Notes under the pieces: model-generated
Told to the model about the DNA's origin: nothing
The model's input: only the letters and a program-made list of their open reading frames with translations
Databases searched by the model: none
Program-made: the position numbers and the translations under genes
Shown here: positions 28,272 through 37,286 of the stretch, one piece after another
How the letters are laid out: each line of letters begins with the position of its first letter
How positions within the stretch are numbered: the first letter of the stretch is position 1
DNA from: Streptomyces liliiviolaceus
GTDB lineage: Bacteria > Actinomycetota > Actinomycetes > Streptomycetales > Streptomycetaceae
Direction of reading: 5' to 3'
Length of the DNA stretch: 64,000 bases
Assembly: GCF_018070025.1 (NCBI RefSeq)
Contig: NZ_JAGPYQ010000001.1
Coordinates: forward strand, 2,356,001 to 2,420,000

Positions 28272-30496
28272 GAGCGGGTCAGCGCGTCGCTCGGAGCACC
28301 GGCTGCGGGCGCGGGGACCATGGGTGCCGCCAGGTCCTCGCCGAGCATCAGCGTCCGTACGACCCTCTCCGCGGCCCGCCCGTCGTCGTAGCCGCCGAAC
28401 CGTGACCGGAAGGCGGTCCGCAGCCGGGTCGACTCCTCGTCCCGCCACGCGCCCGACGCGAACAGCCGCGCCAGTTCGTCCTCGTCGCGGGTGACATGGC
28501 CCGGCGGATGCTCGGTGACGTCGAAGTACGTGCCCCGCGCGGCGAGATACGTGTCCAGGTCGTAGGCGTGCAGGACGATCGGCCGGTCGAGGTGCGCGTA
28601 GTCGAACATCAGGGCGGAGTAGTCGGTGATCAGCGCGTCGGAGGCGAGCAGCAGATCCTCGACGTGCGGTTCGTCGGTGACGTCCAGGAGGAGGCCGCGC
28701 GCGGCCAGGTCCCGCAGGCCGAGGCCGCGTTCGTGGTGCTGGGCGAGGGACGGGTGCAGGCGGACCGCCAGGACGTGGTCGCCCGGCAGCCCCGCGATCA
28801 GGCGTTCCAGGTCGCGGGCCGGTGCGTAACCGCCCTGCCGGTGGTCCCGTTTCGTCGGCGCGTACAGGAGCAGGGTGCTCCCGTCCGGGACGCCGAGGCG
28901 CTGCCGTACGGATGCGCGGCGGCCCTCCTCGGGGCGGACCAGGCAGTCGTTGCGCGGGCTGCCCGAGCGCAGGGACGTGTAGCCGCAGGGGTAGGCGCGG
29001 TCCCAGACCAGCTCGGAGTGCGGGTTCGCGACCAGGCTGTAGTCCCAGCGGTCGGCGCGCCGCAGCATCTTCGGGACGCTGAAGCCGCGCCGCGCGCCGG
29101 GGTACTTCAGCAGATCCGCGCCCATCGACTTCACCGGGGTGCCCTGGTGGGTGTGGATGTGGACGGAGCCCCTGCGTTTGACCAGATCGTTCGCCCAGTT
29201 GACGTTGTTGATCAGGTAGCCGGCGCGTGCCGTGACCCTGCGGTAGGCGCGGCTGCCCGGCAGGACGTGGTCGACGCCCGGCGGCAGCGCGGCCACATGG
29301 TCCTTGCCGACCACCCACACGGACCGGATGTGCGGGGCGAGCTCCTGCGCCTTGCGGTGGATCGCGGCCGGGTCGCCGAGGACGCCCCGGTGCGAGAAAG
29401 CCGAGTACACGGCGAGGTTGCGGTCGAGCGGGCGGCGCAGCACCAGCCGCCGGTGCAGCGCCAGCAGCACCCTGCGCAGCCGTCGCCGCCACGCGAGGCG
29501 GCGCCTGCGCAGCCCGGCACGCTTCACGGCGGCGACCCGGTGCAGCGCGTAGAGGGCGTACGGGGCGCGGGCGAGCAGCGTGAACGACGTCCGCGGGATC
29601 TGCGCGCCGGGCCGGTGCCCGTCCGGCCGGTACGCGCGCAGGTCCCGGGCCGCCCGCCGGTGGAACTCGGGACGCGACGACGGCGGTACGCGGTCCGCCT
29701 GGCGCAGGATGAAGAGGTAGTGGTCCGCCATGTGGTCGTAGAGGAAACCGCGCCACCGCTCCAGCTCCGGCCGCTCCCCGAGGAACCGGAACAGCCGCTC
29801 GTACTGCGCGAACACCTCGAAGTGCTCCCGGCTGGGCGTGCGCATCGCGTTGCCCTGGCGGCGCTGGCGGTAGTACACGCAGATCCGGTCGACGAGGGTG
29901 ATCGTGCGGGCCGTCCACAGCGTCTGGTAGACGATCACCGCGTCCTCGTAGAAGCCGGTGGGGAAGGTGAAGCCGCCCTCGCGGAAGAAGTCGAGGCGGT
30001 ACGCCTTGTTCCACACGACCGTGAACAGGTCGAGCAGTTCGGGGCGTTCGGCGACCGTGAACACCTCAGGGCCCGGCGCGGCGAACATCTCCGCGTCCCG
30101 GTTGCGCTTCACCGCGCCGTACCAGTGGGTGCGCGCGTAGTCGAACAGCACGATGTCCGGCCGGCCGGTGGCGTCGATGCGCTCGGCGATCGCCCGCAGG
30201 GTGCCCGGGGTGTAGCTGTCGTCGCTGTCCAGGAAGAGCAGGTACTCGCCGCGCGCCAGCTTCGCGCCGTGGTTGCGGGCCGGGCCGATACCGCCGTTGA
30301 CGGGCAGGTGCACCGCCACGACCCGCTCGTCGCGGGCCGCGAACTCGTCGATGATCGCCGGGCTCCCGTCCGGGGAGCGGTCGTCGACGACGATCAGCTC
30401 GAAGTCGCCGTACGACTGGCCGAGGACCGACTCCAGACAGGTGCGCAGGTAGCCCTGCACGTTGTGGACGGGCACGACGATGCTGAAGCGGGGCAT
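28268..30496 (-). CDS. bifunctional GT2 / TagF-like glycerophosphotransferase
   Basis: 742 residues from the ATG at 30496 (MPRFSIVVPVHNVQGYLR), preceded by GGAAG at good spacing. An ATG at 30559, overlapping the upstream stop as TGATG, would add 21 proline-rich residues. GT-A domain about 1-240: DDRSPDGSP, GIGPARNHG, FLDSDD and WNKAYRLDFF. TagF-like domain about 350-720: HIHTHQGTPVKSMG, LLYAPTKRDH, LAVRLHPS and DALITDYSALMFDYAHLDRPI. It is one of three tandem paralogues on this strand. It would polymerise or cap a polyol-phosphate chain with sugar addition. No membrane segment is seen, so it is presumably peripheral on the inner face. Confidence 0.87.
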   Translation of the reverse strand: MPRFSIVVPVHNVQGYLRTCLESVLGQSYGDFELIVVDDRSPDGSPAIIDEFAARDERVVAVHLPVNGGIGPARNHGAKLARGEYLLFLDSDDSYTPGTLRAIAERIDATGRPDIVLFDYARTHWYGAVKRNRDAEMFAAPGPEVFTVAERPELLDLFTVVWNKAYRLDFFREGGFTFPTGFYEDAVIVYQTLWTARTITLVDRICVYYRQRRQGNAMRTPSREHFEVFAQYERLFRFLGERPELERWRGFLYDHMADHYLFILRQADRVPPSSRPEFHRRAARDLRAYRPDGHRPGAQIPRTSFTLLARAPYALYALHRVAAVKRAGLRRRRLAWRRRLRRVLLALHRRLVLRRPLDRNLAVYSAFSHRGVLGDPAAIHRKAQELAPHIRSVWVVGKDHVAALPPGVDHVLPGSRAYRRVTARAGYLINNVNWANDLVKRRGSVHIHTHQGTPVKSMGADLLKYPGARRGFSVPKMLRRADRWDYSLVANPHSELVWDRAYPCGYTSLRSGSPRNDCLVRPEEGRRASVRQRLGVPDGSTLLLYAPTKRDHRQGGYAPARDLERLIAGLPGDHVLAVRLHPSLAQHHERGLGLRDLAARGLLLDVTDEPHVEDLLLASDALITDYSALMFDYAHLDRPIVLHAYDLDTYLAARGTYFDVTEHPPGHVTRDEDELARLFASGAWRDEESTRLRTAFRSRFGGYDDGRAAERVVRTLMLGEDLAAPMVPAPAAGAPSDALTRS

Positions 30497-30558
30497 GGCA
30501 CTTCCAGGTCCGGGAGCTTGCTGGGGCGCGGGAGCGGGTGAGGGCGTCGAGGCGCCCA

Positions 30559-32778
30559 TCAGCGCGCCGGTGTGCGGGGGCGTGACACGGCGGCGGCCGG
30601 TGCGGGCAGGCGCTCGCGCAGGGGGATCGGCGCCGGCAGCTCCTCCTCGGGCTGCCCGAGCAGCACCCGCCGTACGACCCGTTCGGCGGCCTGTCCGTCG
30701 TCGAACTCGCAGAACCGCTCACGGAAGGCGGACCGCAGCGCGGCGGACCGCCCGTCCGCCCACCGGCCCGACGTGAGGACCTCGATCAACTCCCGCTGCG
30801 TACGGGCGACATGGCCCGGTGGCTCGGCGAGCAGGTCGAAGTAGACGCCCCGGGTGTCCCGGTAGACGTCCCAGTCGTCGGCGTACGTGACGATGGGGCG
30901 GTCGAGGTTGGCGTAGTCGAACATGATCGACGAGTAGTCCGTGATCAGCGCGTCCGAGGCCAGACAGACGTCCTCGGTGTCCCGCAGGGACGTCACGTCG
31001 ATCAGCCGGCCGTCCGCCACGGCCTGCCGCAGACCGGCGTCGCCGTCGAGGAAGTAGTGCGCGCGCAGCAGCACCACGAACTCCTCGCCCAGCTCCGCGC
31101 AGAACCGCGCCAGGTCGAACTGCGCCGACACGTCCCGCGGATAGTCCCGGTAGGTCGGCGCGTACAGCAGCGCCACCCGGCCCTCGGGGACGCCGAGCCG
31201 TTCGCGGATCGCGGCGACCTCGCCGGGGGCCGCCGTGTAGAAGCGGTCGTTGCGCGGATAGCCGTACTCCAGGTGCTCGAAGGCGCTCGGGTAGGCGCCC
31301 GACCAGACCTCCGTGGAGTGGGCGTTGGAGGACAGGGAGCAGTCCCAGCGGTCCACGCGCCGCATCAGCTTGCCGAAGCTCCCGGTGGCCGCCGCGACGG
31401 CCCGGTACTCGATCTGGTCGACGCCCATCCGCTTCAGCGGGGTCCCGTGGTGGGTCTGGACGTGCACGGTGCCGGGGCGCTTGACCACGGCGTGCTCGAA
31501 GTTGACGTTGTTGAAGGTGTACTTCGCCCGCGCCATCACCTCCCAGTACCGTCTGCTCCCGATCACCACGCTCTCCACGTCGTCCGGCATGTGCGGCAGT
31601 TCCTTCTCCTTCACCAGGAACACCGACCGGATGTGCGGGGCGAGTTCGCGCGCCTTGCGGTGGATCGCCGCCGGGTTGCAGGCGTAGCCGCGTCCCCAGT
31701 AGGCGGCGAACACGGCGAGGTTCTCGTCCAGCGGCCTGCGGAGGTACCACGCGTACGTCAGGGCGCGGCGCCTGCGCAGCACCGAGCGGCCCGCGTACGC
31801 CCGCGCCCGCGCCGTCAGCCGGTTGAGGGCCGGGAGCGCCCGGAACGCCGTGTACGCGCCCCGCCGCAGCAGCCGGGCCCGCACCGTCCCGGCGCGGTGG
31901 CCCGCCGGGCGGTACCGCCGGTAGAGCCTGCCCGCGCGGCGGAAGAAGGCCCGGCCGCGGGGAGCGGTGGCCGCCGTGTCGAGGACCTCGGCGAAGAGCT
32001 GGTCGAAGAGCTGTGAGCGGAGGGCGCGCGCCCGGTCGTCGGCGTCGGCGTCGGCGTCGTCGGGGAGGCCCTGCGCGGCGGCCCGGTCCAGCACCAGCTC
32101 GACCTGGTCGAGGAGTCCGGCGGCGGTGGCTCCGGCTCGCGGGCCCGTCGTCGTGCCGCCCGCCTGCCTGCGTTCGGTGCGCCGTACGCACACCGTGCGC
32201 AGTACGGCGGTCCCGCCGGCCGCGAGCGCCACGAGACCGGAGCAGCCGAGGTCCGCGTACCGGCCCTCGGGGAAGGCGAGCCCGTGATCGCGGAGGAAGG
32301 CGCGGCGGTGGACGGTGGCCCAGACCGGCAGCCGTACGTCGGCGGGGTCCCCGTCCTCGAACAGCTCCGCGACCGGCTCGCCCTCCCACCACGGCACCCG
32401 CTCATGGCCCAGGCGCAGCACATCGATCTCGGCCCCGCTCCCGGCCCCCGCTTCGGACCCGGCGGCCCCGCCGCTCTCCCGCAGCCGTGCGTCGATCCCG
32501 GCCAGCGCCCCCGGTGTCAGCACGTCACCCGCGTCCAGGAACAGCACGTACGCCCCGTCGGCCGCCCGCAGTCCGGCCTCGCGGGTGCCGGTGACCCGGA
32601 CGACCCTGGCGTCCCGCCCGGCGTACTCGGCGGCGAGCGCGCCCGCGGGCGAGTCCGGGTCCGCGCAGGCCGCGATCAGCTCGAAGTCGGTGAAGGACTG
32701 GGTGAGCACCGGGTCGAGGGTCGTGGGGAGCCGCCCCGCGACGTCGTGGACGGAGACGATGATGCTGAAGCGGGGCAT
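30559..32778 (-). CDS. bifunctional GT2 / TagF-like glycerophosphotransferase, divergent GT2 half
   Basis: 739 residues from the ATG at 32778 (MPRFSIIVSVHDVAGRLP). The N-terminal GT-A-like domain is short and diverged: FELIAACADPDSPAG replaces the usual VDD-S-D segment and FLDAGDVLTP replaces FLDSDD, so the metal site has lost acidic residues and the half may be inactive. The TagF-like C-terminal half is intact: HVQTHHGTPLKRMG, LLYAPTYRDYP, VLLRAHYFLDG and DALITDYSSIMFDYANLDRP. It is followed directly by its paralogue (TGATG overlap possible). The frame continues upstream to 33204 without similarity, so the MPRFS start shared with the paralogues is preferred. Confidence 0.85.
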   Translation of the reverse strand: MPRFSIIVSVHDVAGRLPTTLDPVLTQSFTDFELIAACADPDSPAGALAAEYAGRDARVVRVTGTREAGLRAADGAYVLFLDAGDVLTPGALAGIDARLRESGGAAGSEAGAGSGAEIDVLRLGHERVPWWEGEPVAELFEDGDPADVRLPVWATVHRRAFLRDHGLAFPEGRYADLGCSGLVALAAGGTAVLRTVCVRRTERRQAGGTTTGPRAGATAAGLLDQVELVLDRAAAQGLPDDADADADDRARALRSQLFDQLFAEVLDTAATAPRGRAFFRRAGRLYRRYRPAGHRAGTVRARLLRRGAYTAFRALPALNRLTARARAYAGRSVLRRRRALTYAWYLRRPLDENLAVFAAYWGRGYACNPAAIHRKARELAPHIRSVFLVKEKELPHMPDDVESVVIGSRRYWEVMARAKYTFNNVNFEHAVVKRPGTVHVQTHHGTPLKRMGVDQIEYRAVAAATGSFGKLMRRVDRWDCSLSSNAHSTEVWSGAYPSAFEHLEYGYPRNDRFYTAAPGEVAAIRERLGVPEGRVALLYAPTYRDYPRDVSAQFDLARFCAELGEEFVVLLRAHYFLDGDAGLRQAVADGRLIDVTSLRDTEDVCLASDALITDYSSIMFDYANLDRPIVTYADDWDVYRDTRGVYFDLLAEPPGHVARTQRELIEVLTSGRWADGRSAALRSAFRERFCEFDDGQAAERVVRRVLLGQPEEELPAPIPLRERLPAPAAAVSRPRTPAR

Positions 32779-32909
32779 GTGATGTGGTGCTCTTTCTGTC
32801 TGTGCTGTGTGGTGCCGCCGTCCCGGCGGGGTGACGGACCCGCCGGGACGGCAGCACGCGCGGCGGCCCGTGGTGAGGGCCCGGGAGGGCGCTCCCGCCG
32901 CCGGCGGTG

Positions 32910-33869
32910 TCAGCGCCCGCGGCGGCGCCTTGCCAGTGCCCTCGTGACGATCGGCGGGAGCAGGTCCTTGGCGAGTGCGCGGGCACGGCCGGGGCGGCGG
33001 GGCGGGGCGGTCGTGGCGGGCCGCGCGGGCGCCGGCCGGGACGACGCGGCGTGCTGGACCGGGACGTCCGGCGCTCCGGTGCCGTCTGCCGCGGCAGGTT
33101 CCTCCTCGGCCGAGTACCGGGAGACCGGGTGCTTCGGCTCGGTGGCCTTCCTGCCGTCTATGCGGATCATTCCGTGCCCCGCGACCTGCTGCACCTCGTG
33201 CCACATGTCGTCACGGGCCGCCAGCCACTCCAGCAGCGCGTCGCGCAGCGGCTCCGGATCGCCCCACGTGCCGTAGAACTTCGTGCCGGTCACGCATATG
33301 GGGTGCAGATCGAGCGCGGCGACCGCCCCCCAGGTGGCGGCGGCGACCCCCGGGCAGTGCTCCGCGCGGTAGTCGTCCAGGACGACCACGCCGTCGGGCA
33401 GGAGGATGTCCCGCACGGCCTCGATGTCCCCGTACACGTGCTCGTACAGGTGCGAGGCGTCTATGTGCGCGAAGCGGCAGCTGTCGTCCGCGACACGGTC
33501 GGCGACCACCGACGTCGGAGCCTGGACGACCTCCGGCAGCCTCTCGTGGAACGCGGAGAAGTTCGCCTCGAACGCCCGCCTGGTGAGCGTCGAGTACGAC
33601 TTGTTCATCTCCTTGAGGTTGGCGGAGTCCGGCGCGACCGAGTCGAAGAGGTCGCACACCGTGAAGGCGTCCTCGGCACGTCGGTACGAGGCCATGAAGA
33701 TCGCGCTCTTGCCCATGTACGCGCCCAGTTCGAGCAGGTCGCCCCGCTGCGCCCGGTCCATCTGCCCGGACAGGAACCAGTCGAACAGCTGCTGGTCGAC
33801 GGCCCGGAACCAGCCCTTGACCTCCGACAGGGCCTTGGGCCGGGGCAGTTCGGTGGTGCTGGAAGTCAT
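32910..33869 (-). CDS. class I SAM-dependent methyltransferase (Methyltransf_24/CmcI-like)
   Basis: 319 residues. SAM-binding Rossmann motif I in GDLLELGAYMGKSAIFMASY, then FTVCDLF, and the later CRFAHIDASHLYEHVYGDIEAVRDIL and GVVVLDDYR motifs typical of CmcI-like methyltransferases (Methyltransf_24), where the aspartates bind a metal. The C-terminal 70 residues are proline/alanine/arginine-rich and probably disordered. It sits between two TagF-like genes on the same strand; a GGAG site lies five bases before the ATG. An O-methyl decoration of the wall polymer or its sugar is a reasonable guess, but the substrate is unknown. Confidence 0.82.
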   Translation of the reverse strand: MTSSTTELPRPKALSEVKGWFRAVDQQLFDWFLSGQMDRAQRGDLLELGAYMGKSAIFMASYRRAEDAFTVCDLFDSVAPDSANLKEMNKSYSTLTRRAFEANFSAFHERLPEVVQAPTSVVADRVADDSCRFAHIDASHLYEHVYGDIEAVRDILLPDGVVVLDDYRAEHCPGVAAATWGAVAALDLHPICVTGTKFYGTWGDPEPLRDALLEWLAARDDMWHEVQQVAGHGMIRIDGRKATEPKHPVSRYSAEEEPAAADGTGAPDVPVQHAASSRPAPARPATTAPPRRPGRARALAKDLLPPIVTRALARRRRGR

Positions 33870-33929
33870 GAGTACTCCGTAAAACGGGGTCTGTGGAATT
33901 CCTGTGCCTGGGGATGGGACCGGAGTGCT

Positions 33930-36194
33930 TCAGGGTCTGTCAACGACGGGAACGGAAACTCCGGGTGTCGGGACGGAGGCGAGGGGCGAGGGGGTGTTCC
34001 CGGCGGCCGCGGACGGCACCGGACGGCGCTCTTCCGGCGGCACCACCGCGGGCAGCCCGGCCGTCTCGCCGAGCACGACCCGGCGCACGATCCGCTCGGC
34101 GGCCCGCCCGTCGTCGTACGGGCAGAACCGCTCACGGAAGGCGGACCTCAGCTGCGCGGAGCGCGAACCGCGCCAGTGGCCGGTCGCGAAGATGTCGATC
34201 AGCTCGTCCTCGTTGCGGGCGATCGCGCCGGGCGGGAAGGCCCGCAGGTCGAAATAGGTCCCGCGGGCGGCCTCGTACGCCTCGGGGTCGTCCGAGAGGA
34301 GCACGATCGGGCGGTCGAGGCCCGCGTAGTCGAACATCAGCGACGAGTAGTCCGTGACCAGCGCGTCCGAGGCGAGGCAGAGCGACTCGACACTCGGATG
34401 GTCGCTCACGTCGATCAGCCGGCCGCCACCACGGGCCAGCGGGGCCCCGTATGAGGGGTGGGCGCGGGTCAGCAGGACGAACCGCGGGCCGAGCCGGCGC
34501 AGCACCCGCTCCAGGTCGAGCGCGGTGCGCTGGGTGCGGCGGTAGTCGCGGTGCGTCGGCGCGTACAGGACCGCGACCGTGCCCTCCGGGATGCCGAGCG
34601 ACTCGCGCAGCCGGGCCACCTCGGCCGCAGTGGCCCGCTGGAAGACGTCGTTACGGGGCTGGCCGTACTCCAGCATCGTGTACGCGGCCGGGAAGACGCG
34701 CTCCCAGACGAGGGTGGAGTGGCGGTTGCCGGACAGGCAGTAGTCCCACCGGTCGGCGTCGCGCAGCACCTCGGCGAAGTCCGTGTCCCGCGCCGCCGCC
34801 GGACGGTCCTGGAGGTCCAGGCCCATGTGCTTGAGCGGGGTGCCGGCCTGCGTCTGGACGAGGATCTGGCCGCGCCGCTTGACCAGCCGGCGGTCGAAAC
34901 CGGCGTTGCCGACGACGTACTTGGACCGGGCCAGGGCCGTCCAGTAGGCGGCGGAACCCGGCGTCAGCCTGCGCGTGCCCGTCGGGACCGTGTGATGGAA
35001 GCCGGAGGCCGCGACCCACGCGGTGCGCATCCCCGGGGCGTGCGTACGGAACGCCGCCTCCAGCGCCCCCGGGTTGCAGCCGTGACCGCGCCCCGCACGG
35101 CCCGCGAAGACGGCGCGGTCGGCCCGCACGGGCAGCAGCCGCTGGACGCCGTAGTGCAGCCGCAGCGAGGCCGTCCGGACCCCGCGGGCCAGCGCCCCGG
35201 CGAGCCGCGCCGCCCGTCTCTTCAGCCGCGTCGCCGTCCACAGGGCGCGGTAGGTGCGATGGCTGCCGAACCGTACGAGGGCGTGCCGCAGCCGGTTGCG
35301 GGAGGGGACACCTGCGTCGCGTACGCGGTAGCGGGCGTAGTGGGCGCGGGCCTTGCGCAGGAACGCGGCGCGGGAGCCCCGCGGCAGCCGGTCGCGCTTG
35401 AGGAACACGGCCGACAGATGGTCGACCATCCGCTGGAACAGGATCGGCCGCCAGCGCGCCAGCTCGGGGTGCGCGTCGAGATGGGCGAAGACCCGGTCGT
35501 ACTGGTCGAAGATGTCGAAGTGCCTGCCGCTGGTCGTGCCGAGGATGTTGCCCTGCCGCCGCTGCCGGTAGTGGACGCAGACCCGGTCGAGCGTCGCGAT
35601 GGTCCTCGCCGCCATCAGGACCGGGTACGTCCAGGGCGTGTCCTCGTAGTAGCCGGGCGGGAACGCGAACCGCTCCCGCTCGACGAACTCCCTGCGGTAC
35701 GCCTTGTTCCACACCACCATGAGGACGTCCAGCAGACCCGGCCGGTCGTCGAGGCTGAACGGCGCCGGACCCTCCTCGTGGAGCTGCCCCGCCCGGACGT
35801 TGCGGACCGTCTCGCCCGACCAGAAGGTGCGCGCGTAGTCGTAGACCAGGACGTCCGGGTCGCCGGTCTCCTTGACGCGGTCGGCGATGTCCCGCAGCGC
35901 GTGCGGGGTGAGGCTGTCGTCGCCGTCCAGGAAGATCAGGTAGTCGCCGGTCGCGGCCCGCATTCCCGCGTTGCGGGCCCGGCCGAGGCCCACGTTCTCC
36001 TTGAGGTGGACGGCCCTCACCCGCGAGTCACGGGCCGCGAACTCGTCGGCGATCGCACCGCAGGCGTCCGGCGAGCAGTCGTCGACGGCGATCAACTCCA
36101 GGTCGGTGAACGACTGTTCCAGAACCGATGCCATGCACTCGTGCAGATACGCCTGGACCTGGTACGCGGGGACAATGACACTGAACCGGGGCAA
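33930..36194 (-). CDS. bifunctional GT2 / TagF-like glycerophosphotransferase
   Basis: 754 residues, TTG start at 36194 (MPRFSVIVPAYQVQAYLHEC). The GT-A domain is canonical: DDCSPDACG, VGLGRARNAG, FLDGDDSLTP and WNKAYRREFVERE. The TagF-like half has LVQTQAGTPLKHMG (Gln-Ala instead of His-x before GTP, so the usual catalytic His of this motif is absent), LYAPTHRDY, LLTRAHPSYG and DALVTDYSSLMFDYAGLDRPI. The loss of that His suggests altered chemistry or an inactive polymerase half. It is the first of the tandem paralogues in this run. It ends with a proline-rich tail. Confidence 0.85.
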   Translation of the reverse strand: MPRFSVIVPAYQVQAYLHECMASVLEQSFTDLELIAVDDCSPDACGAIADEFAARDSRVRAVHLKENVGLGRARNAGMRAATGDYLIFLDGDDSLTPHALRDIADRVKETGDPDVLVYDYARTFWSGETVRNVRAGQLHEEGPAPFSLDDRPGLLDVLMVVWNKAYRREFVERERFAFPPGYYEDTPWTYPVLMAARTIATLDRVCVHYRQRRQGNILGTTSGRHFDIFDQYDRVFAHLDAHPELARWRPILFQRMVDHLSAVFLKRDRLPRGSRAAFLRKARAHYARYRVRDAGVPSRNRLRHALVRFGSHRTYRALWTATRLKRRAARLAGALARGVRTASLRLHYGVQRLLPVRADRAVFAGRAGRGHGCNPGALEAAFRTHAPGMRTAWVAASGFHHTVPTGTRRLTPGSAAYWTALARSKYVVGNAGFDRRLVKRRGQILVQTQAGTPLKHMGLDLQDRPAAARDTDFAEVLRDADRWDYCLSGNRHSTLVWERVFPAAYTMLEYGQPRNDVFQRATAAEVARLRESLGIPEGTVAVLYAPTHRDYRRTQRTALDLERVLRRLGPRFVLLTRAHPSYGAPLARGGGRLIDVSDHPSVESLCLASDALVTDYSSLMFDYAGLDRPIVLLSDDPEAYEAARGTYFDLRAFPPGAIARNEDELIDIFATGHWRGSRSAQLRSAFRERFCPYDDGRAAERIVRRVVLGETAGLPAVVPPEERRPVPSAAAGNTPSPLASVPTPGVSVPVVDRP

Positions 36195-36296
36195 GGGACA
36201 TCCATGGGATCGGCGCGGCCATATTGCCCGGCAACGGCCGAAGGGGTTACGGGGTTACGCCGAATGCGGCATGTGGGGGACCCCCGGGCGACGCGA

Positions 36297-36324
36297 AGGG
36301 GCGGACCGGCACCGGCCCGCCCCT
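36297..36324 (-). terminator. hairpin after the sugar ABC operon
   Basis: AGGGGCGGACCGG (36297-36309) pairs with CCGGCCCGCCCCT (36312-36324) with one G-T pair. It follows the permease stop on the minus strand. Confidence 0.65.
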
Positions 36325-36344
36325 CAACTCGCCTGCTGCGAAAG

Positions 36345-37286
36345 CTACTTCACCGCTCCCGCCATCACCCCGGACACGAACTGCCGCTGGAACGCGAAGA
36401 ACACGGCCAGCGGGATCACCATCGAGATGAACGCGCCGGGCGCGAGCGTCTCGATGTTGCCGGAGAACTGCCGGGTCTGCTCGGTCAGCGCGACCGTCAG
36501 CGGCCGGGAGCCGGAGTCCGAGAAGATCAGCGCCACCAGCATGTCGTTCCACACCCACAGGAACTGGAAGATGCCCAGCGAGGCGATCGCGGGCGCCCCC
36601 AGCGGCAGGATCACCGTCGCGAACAGCCGGGTCTCGCCCGCCCCGTCGAGCCGCGCCGCCTCCAGGAGTTCCCGGGGGATCTCCGCGAAGAAGTTGCGCA
36701 GCAGGAAGATCGCGAACGGCAGGCCGAAGCCCACGTGGAAGAGGACCACGCCGATGACGCTGCCGAAGATCCCCAGGTCGCCGAAGAGGTCGGCCAGCGG
36801 GATCAGGGCGATCTGGATGGGCACCACCAGCAGTGCCACCACCGCCACGAACCACCAGTCGCGGCCCTTGAAGTCCATCCAGGCGAAGGCGTATCCGGCC
36901 ATGGCGCCGATCACGACGACCAGGACGGTGGCCGGCACCGTGATGTACACCGTGTTCAGCAGGGAGTCGGTGATCTCCTCCTTGCCGAGCAGCGTCGAGT
37001 AGCTCTCGGTGGTGAGCTGCGACGGCTTGCTGAAGACCTCCCACCAGCCGGAGGCGGCGATGTCGGTCGGGTCGCGGAACGACGAGGCGAGCAGCCCCAC
37101 CGTCGGCGTCACCCACAGCAGTGCGACCAGGATCAGGAAGACCCGCATCGCGCCGCCGCCCGCGGCGCTCGCGATCCGGGAGGCGAGCGAGCGCTCGGGG
37201 GGACCGGCGGCGTCCACGGCCGCGGACGTCTCCCCGGGACCCCCGGAGTCCCCGGGTCCCTTCAGAGGTACGGAGGGTGCGGTCAC
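36345..37286 (-). CDS. carbohydrate ABC transporter permease (MalG type)
   Basis: 313 residues from the GTG at 37286, which overlaps the stop of the upstream permease by four bases (GTGA). A disordered N-terminal 45 residues precedes six helices. The EAA loop that docks the ATPase is in EIPRELLEAARLDGAGETRLF, with the conserved G following. The C-terminus ends VSGVMAGAVK, as in MalG/LacG proteins. With its partners it imports a sugar or oligosaccharide. No ATPase gene accompanies the operon; streptomycetes commonly use the shared ATPase MsiK encoded elsewhere. Confidence 0.92.
   Translation of the reverse strand: MTAPSVPLKGPGDSGGPGETSAAVDAAGPPERSLASRIASAAGGGAMRVFLILVALLWVTPTVGLLASSFRDPTDIAASGWWEVFSKPSQLTTESYSTLLGKEEITDSLLNTVYITVPATVLVVVIGAMAGYAFAWMDFKGRDWWFVAVVALLVVPIQIALIPLADLFGDLGIFGSVIGVVLFHVGFGLPFAIFLLRNFFAEIPRELLEAARLDGAGETRLFATVILPLGAPAIASLGIFQFLWVWNDMLVALIFSDSGSRPLTVALTEQTRQFSGNIETLAPGAFISMVIPLAVFFAFQRQFVSGVMAGAVK

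Noticed and set aside
32779..33204. N-terminal extension of the TagF-like protein at 30559-32778
   Set aside because: The upstream 142 codons are low-complexity and overlap the methyltransferase gene; the paralogues begin at MPRFS.
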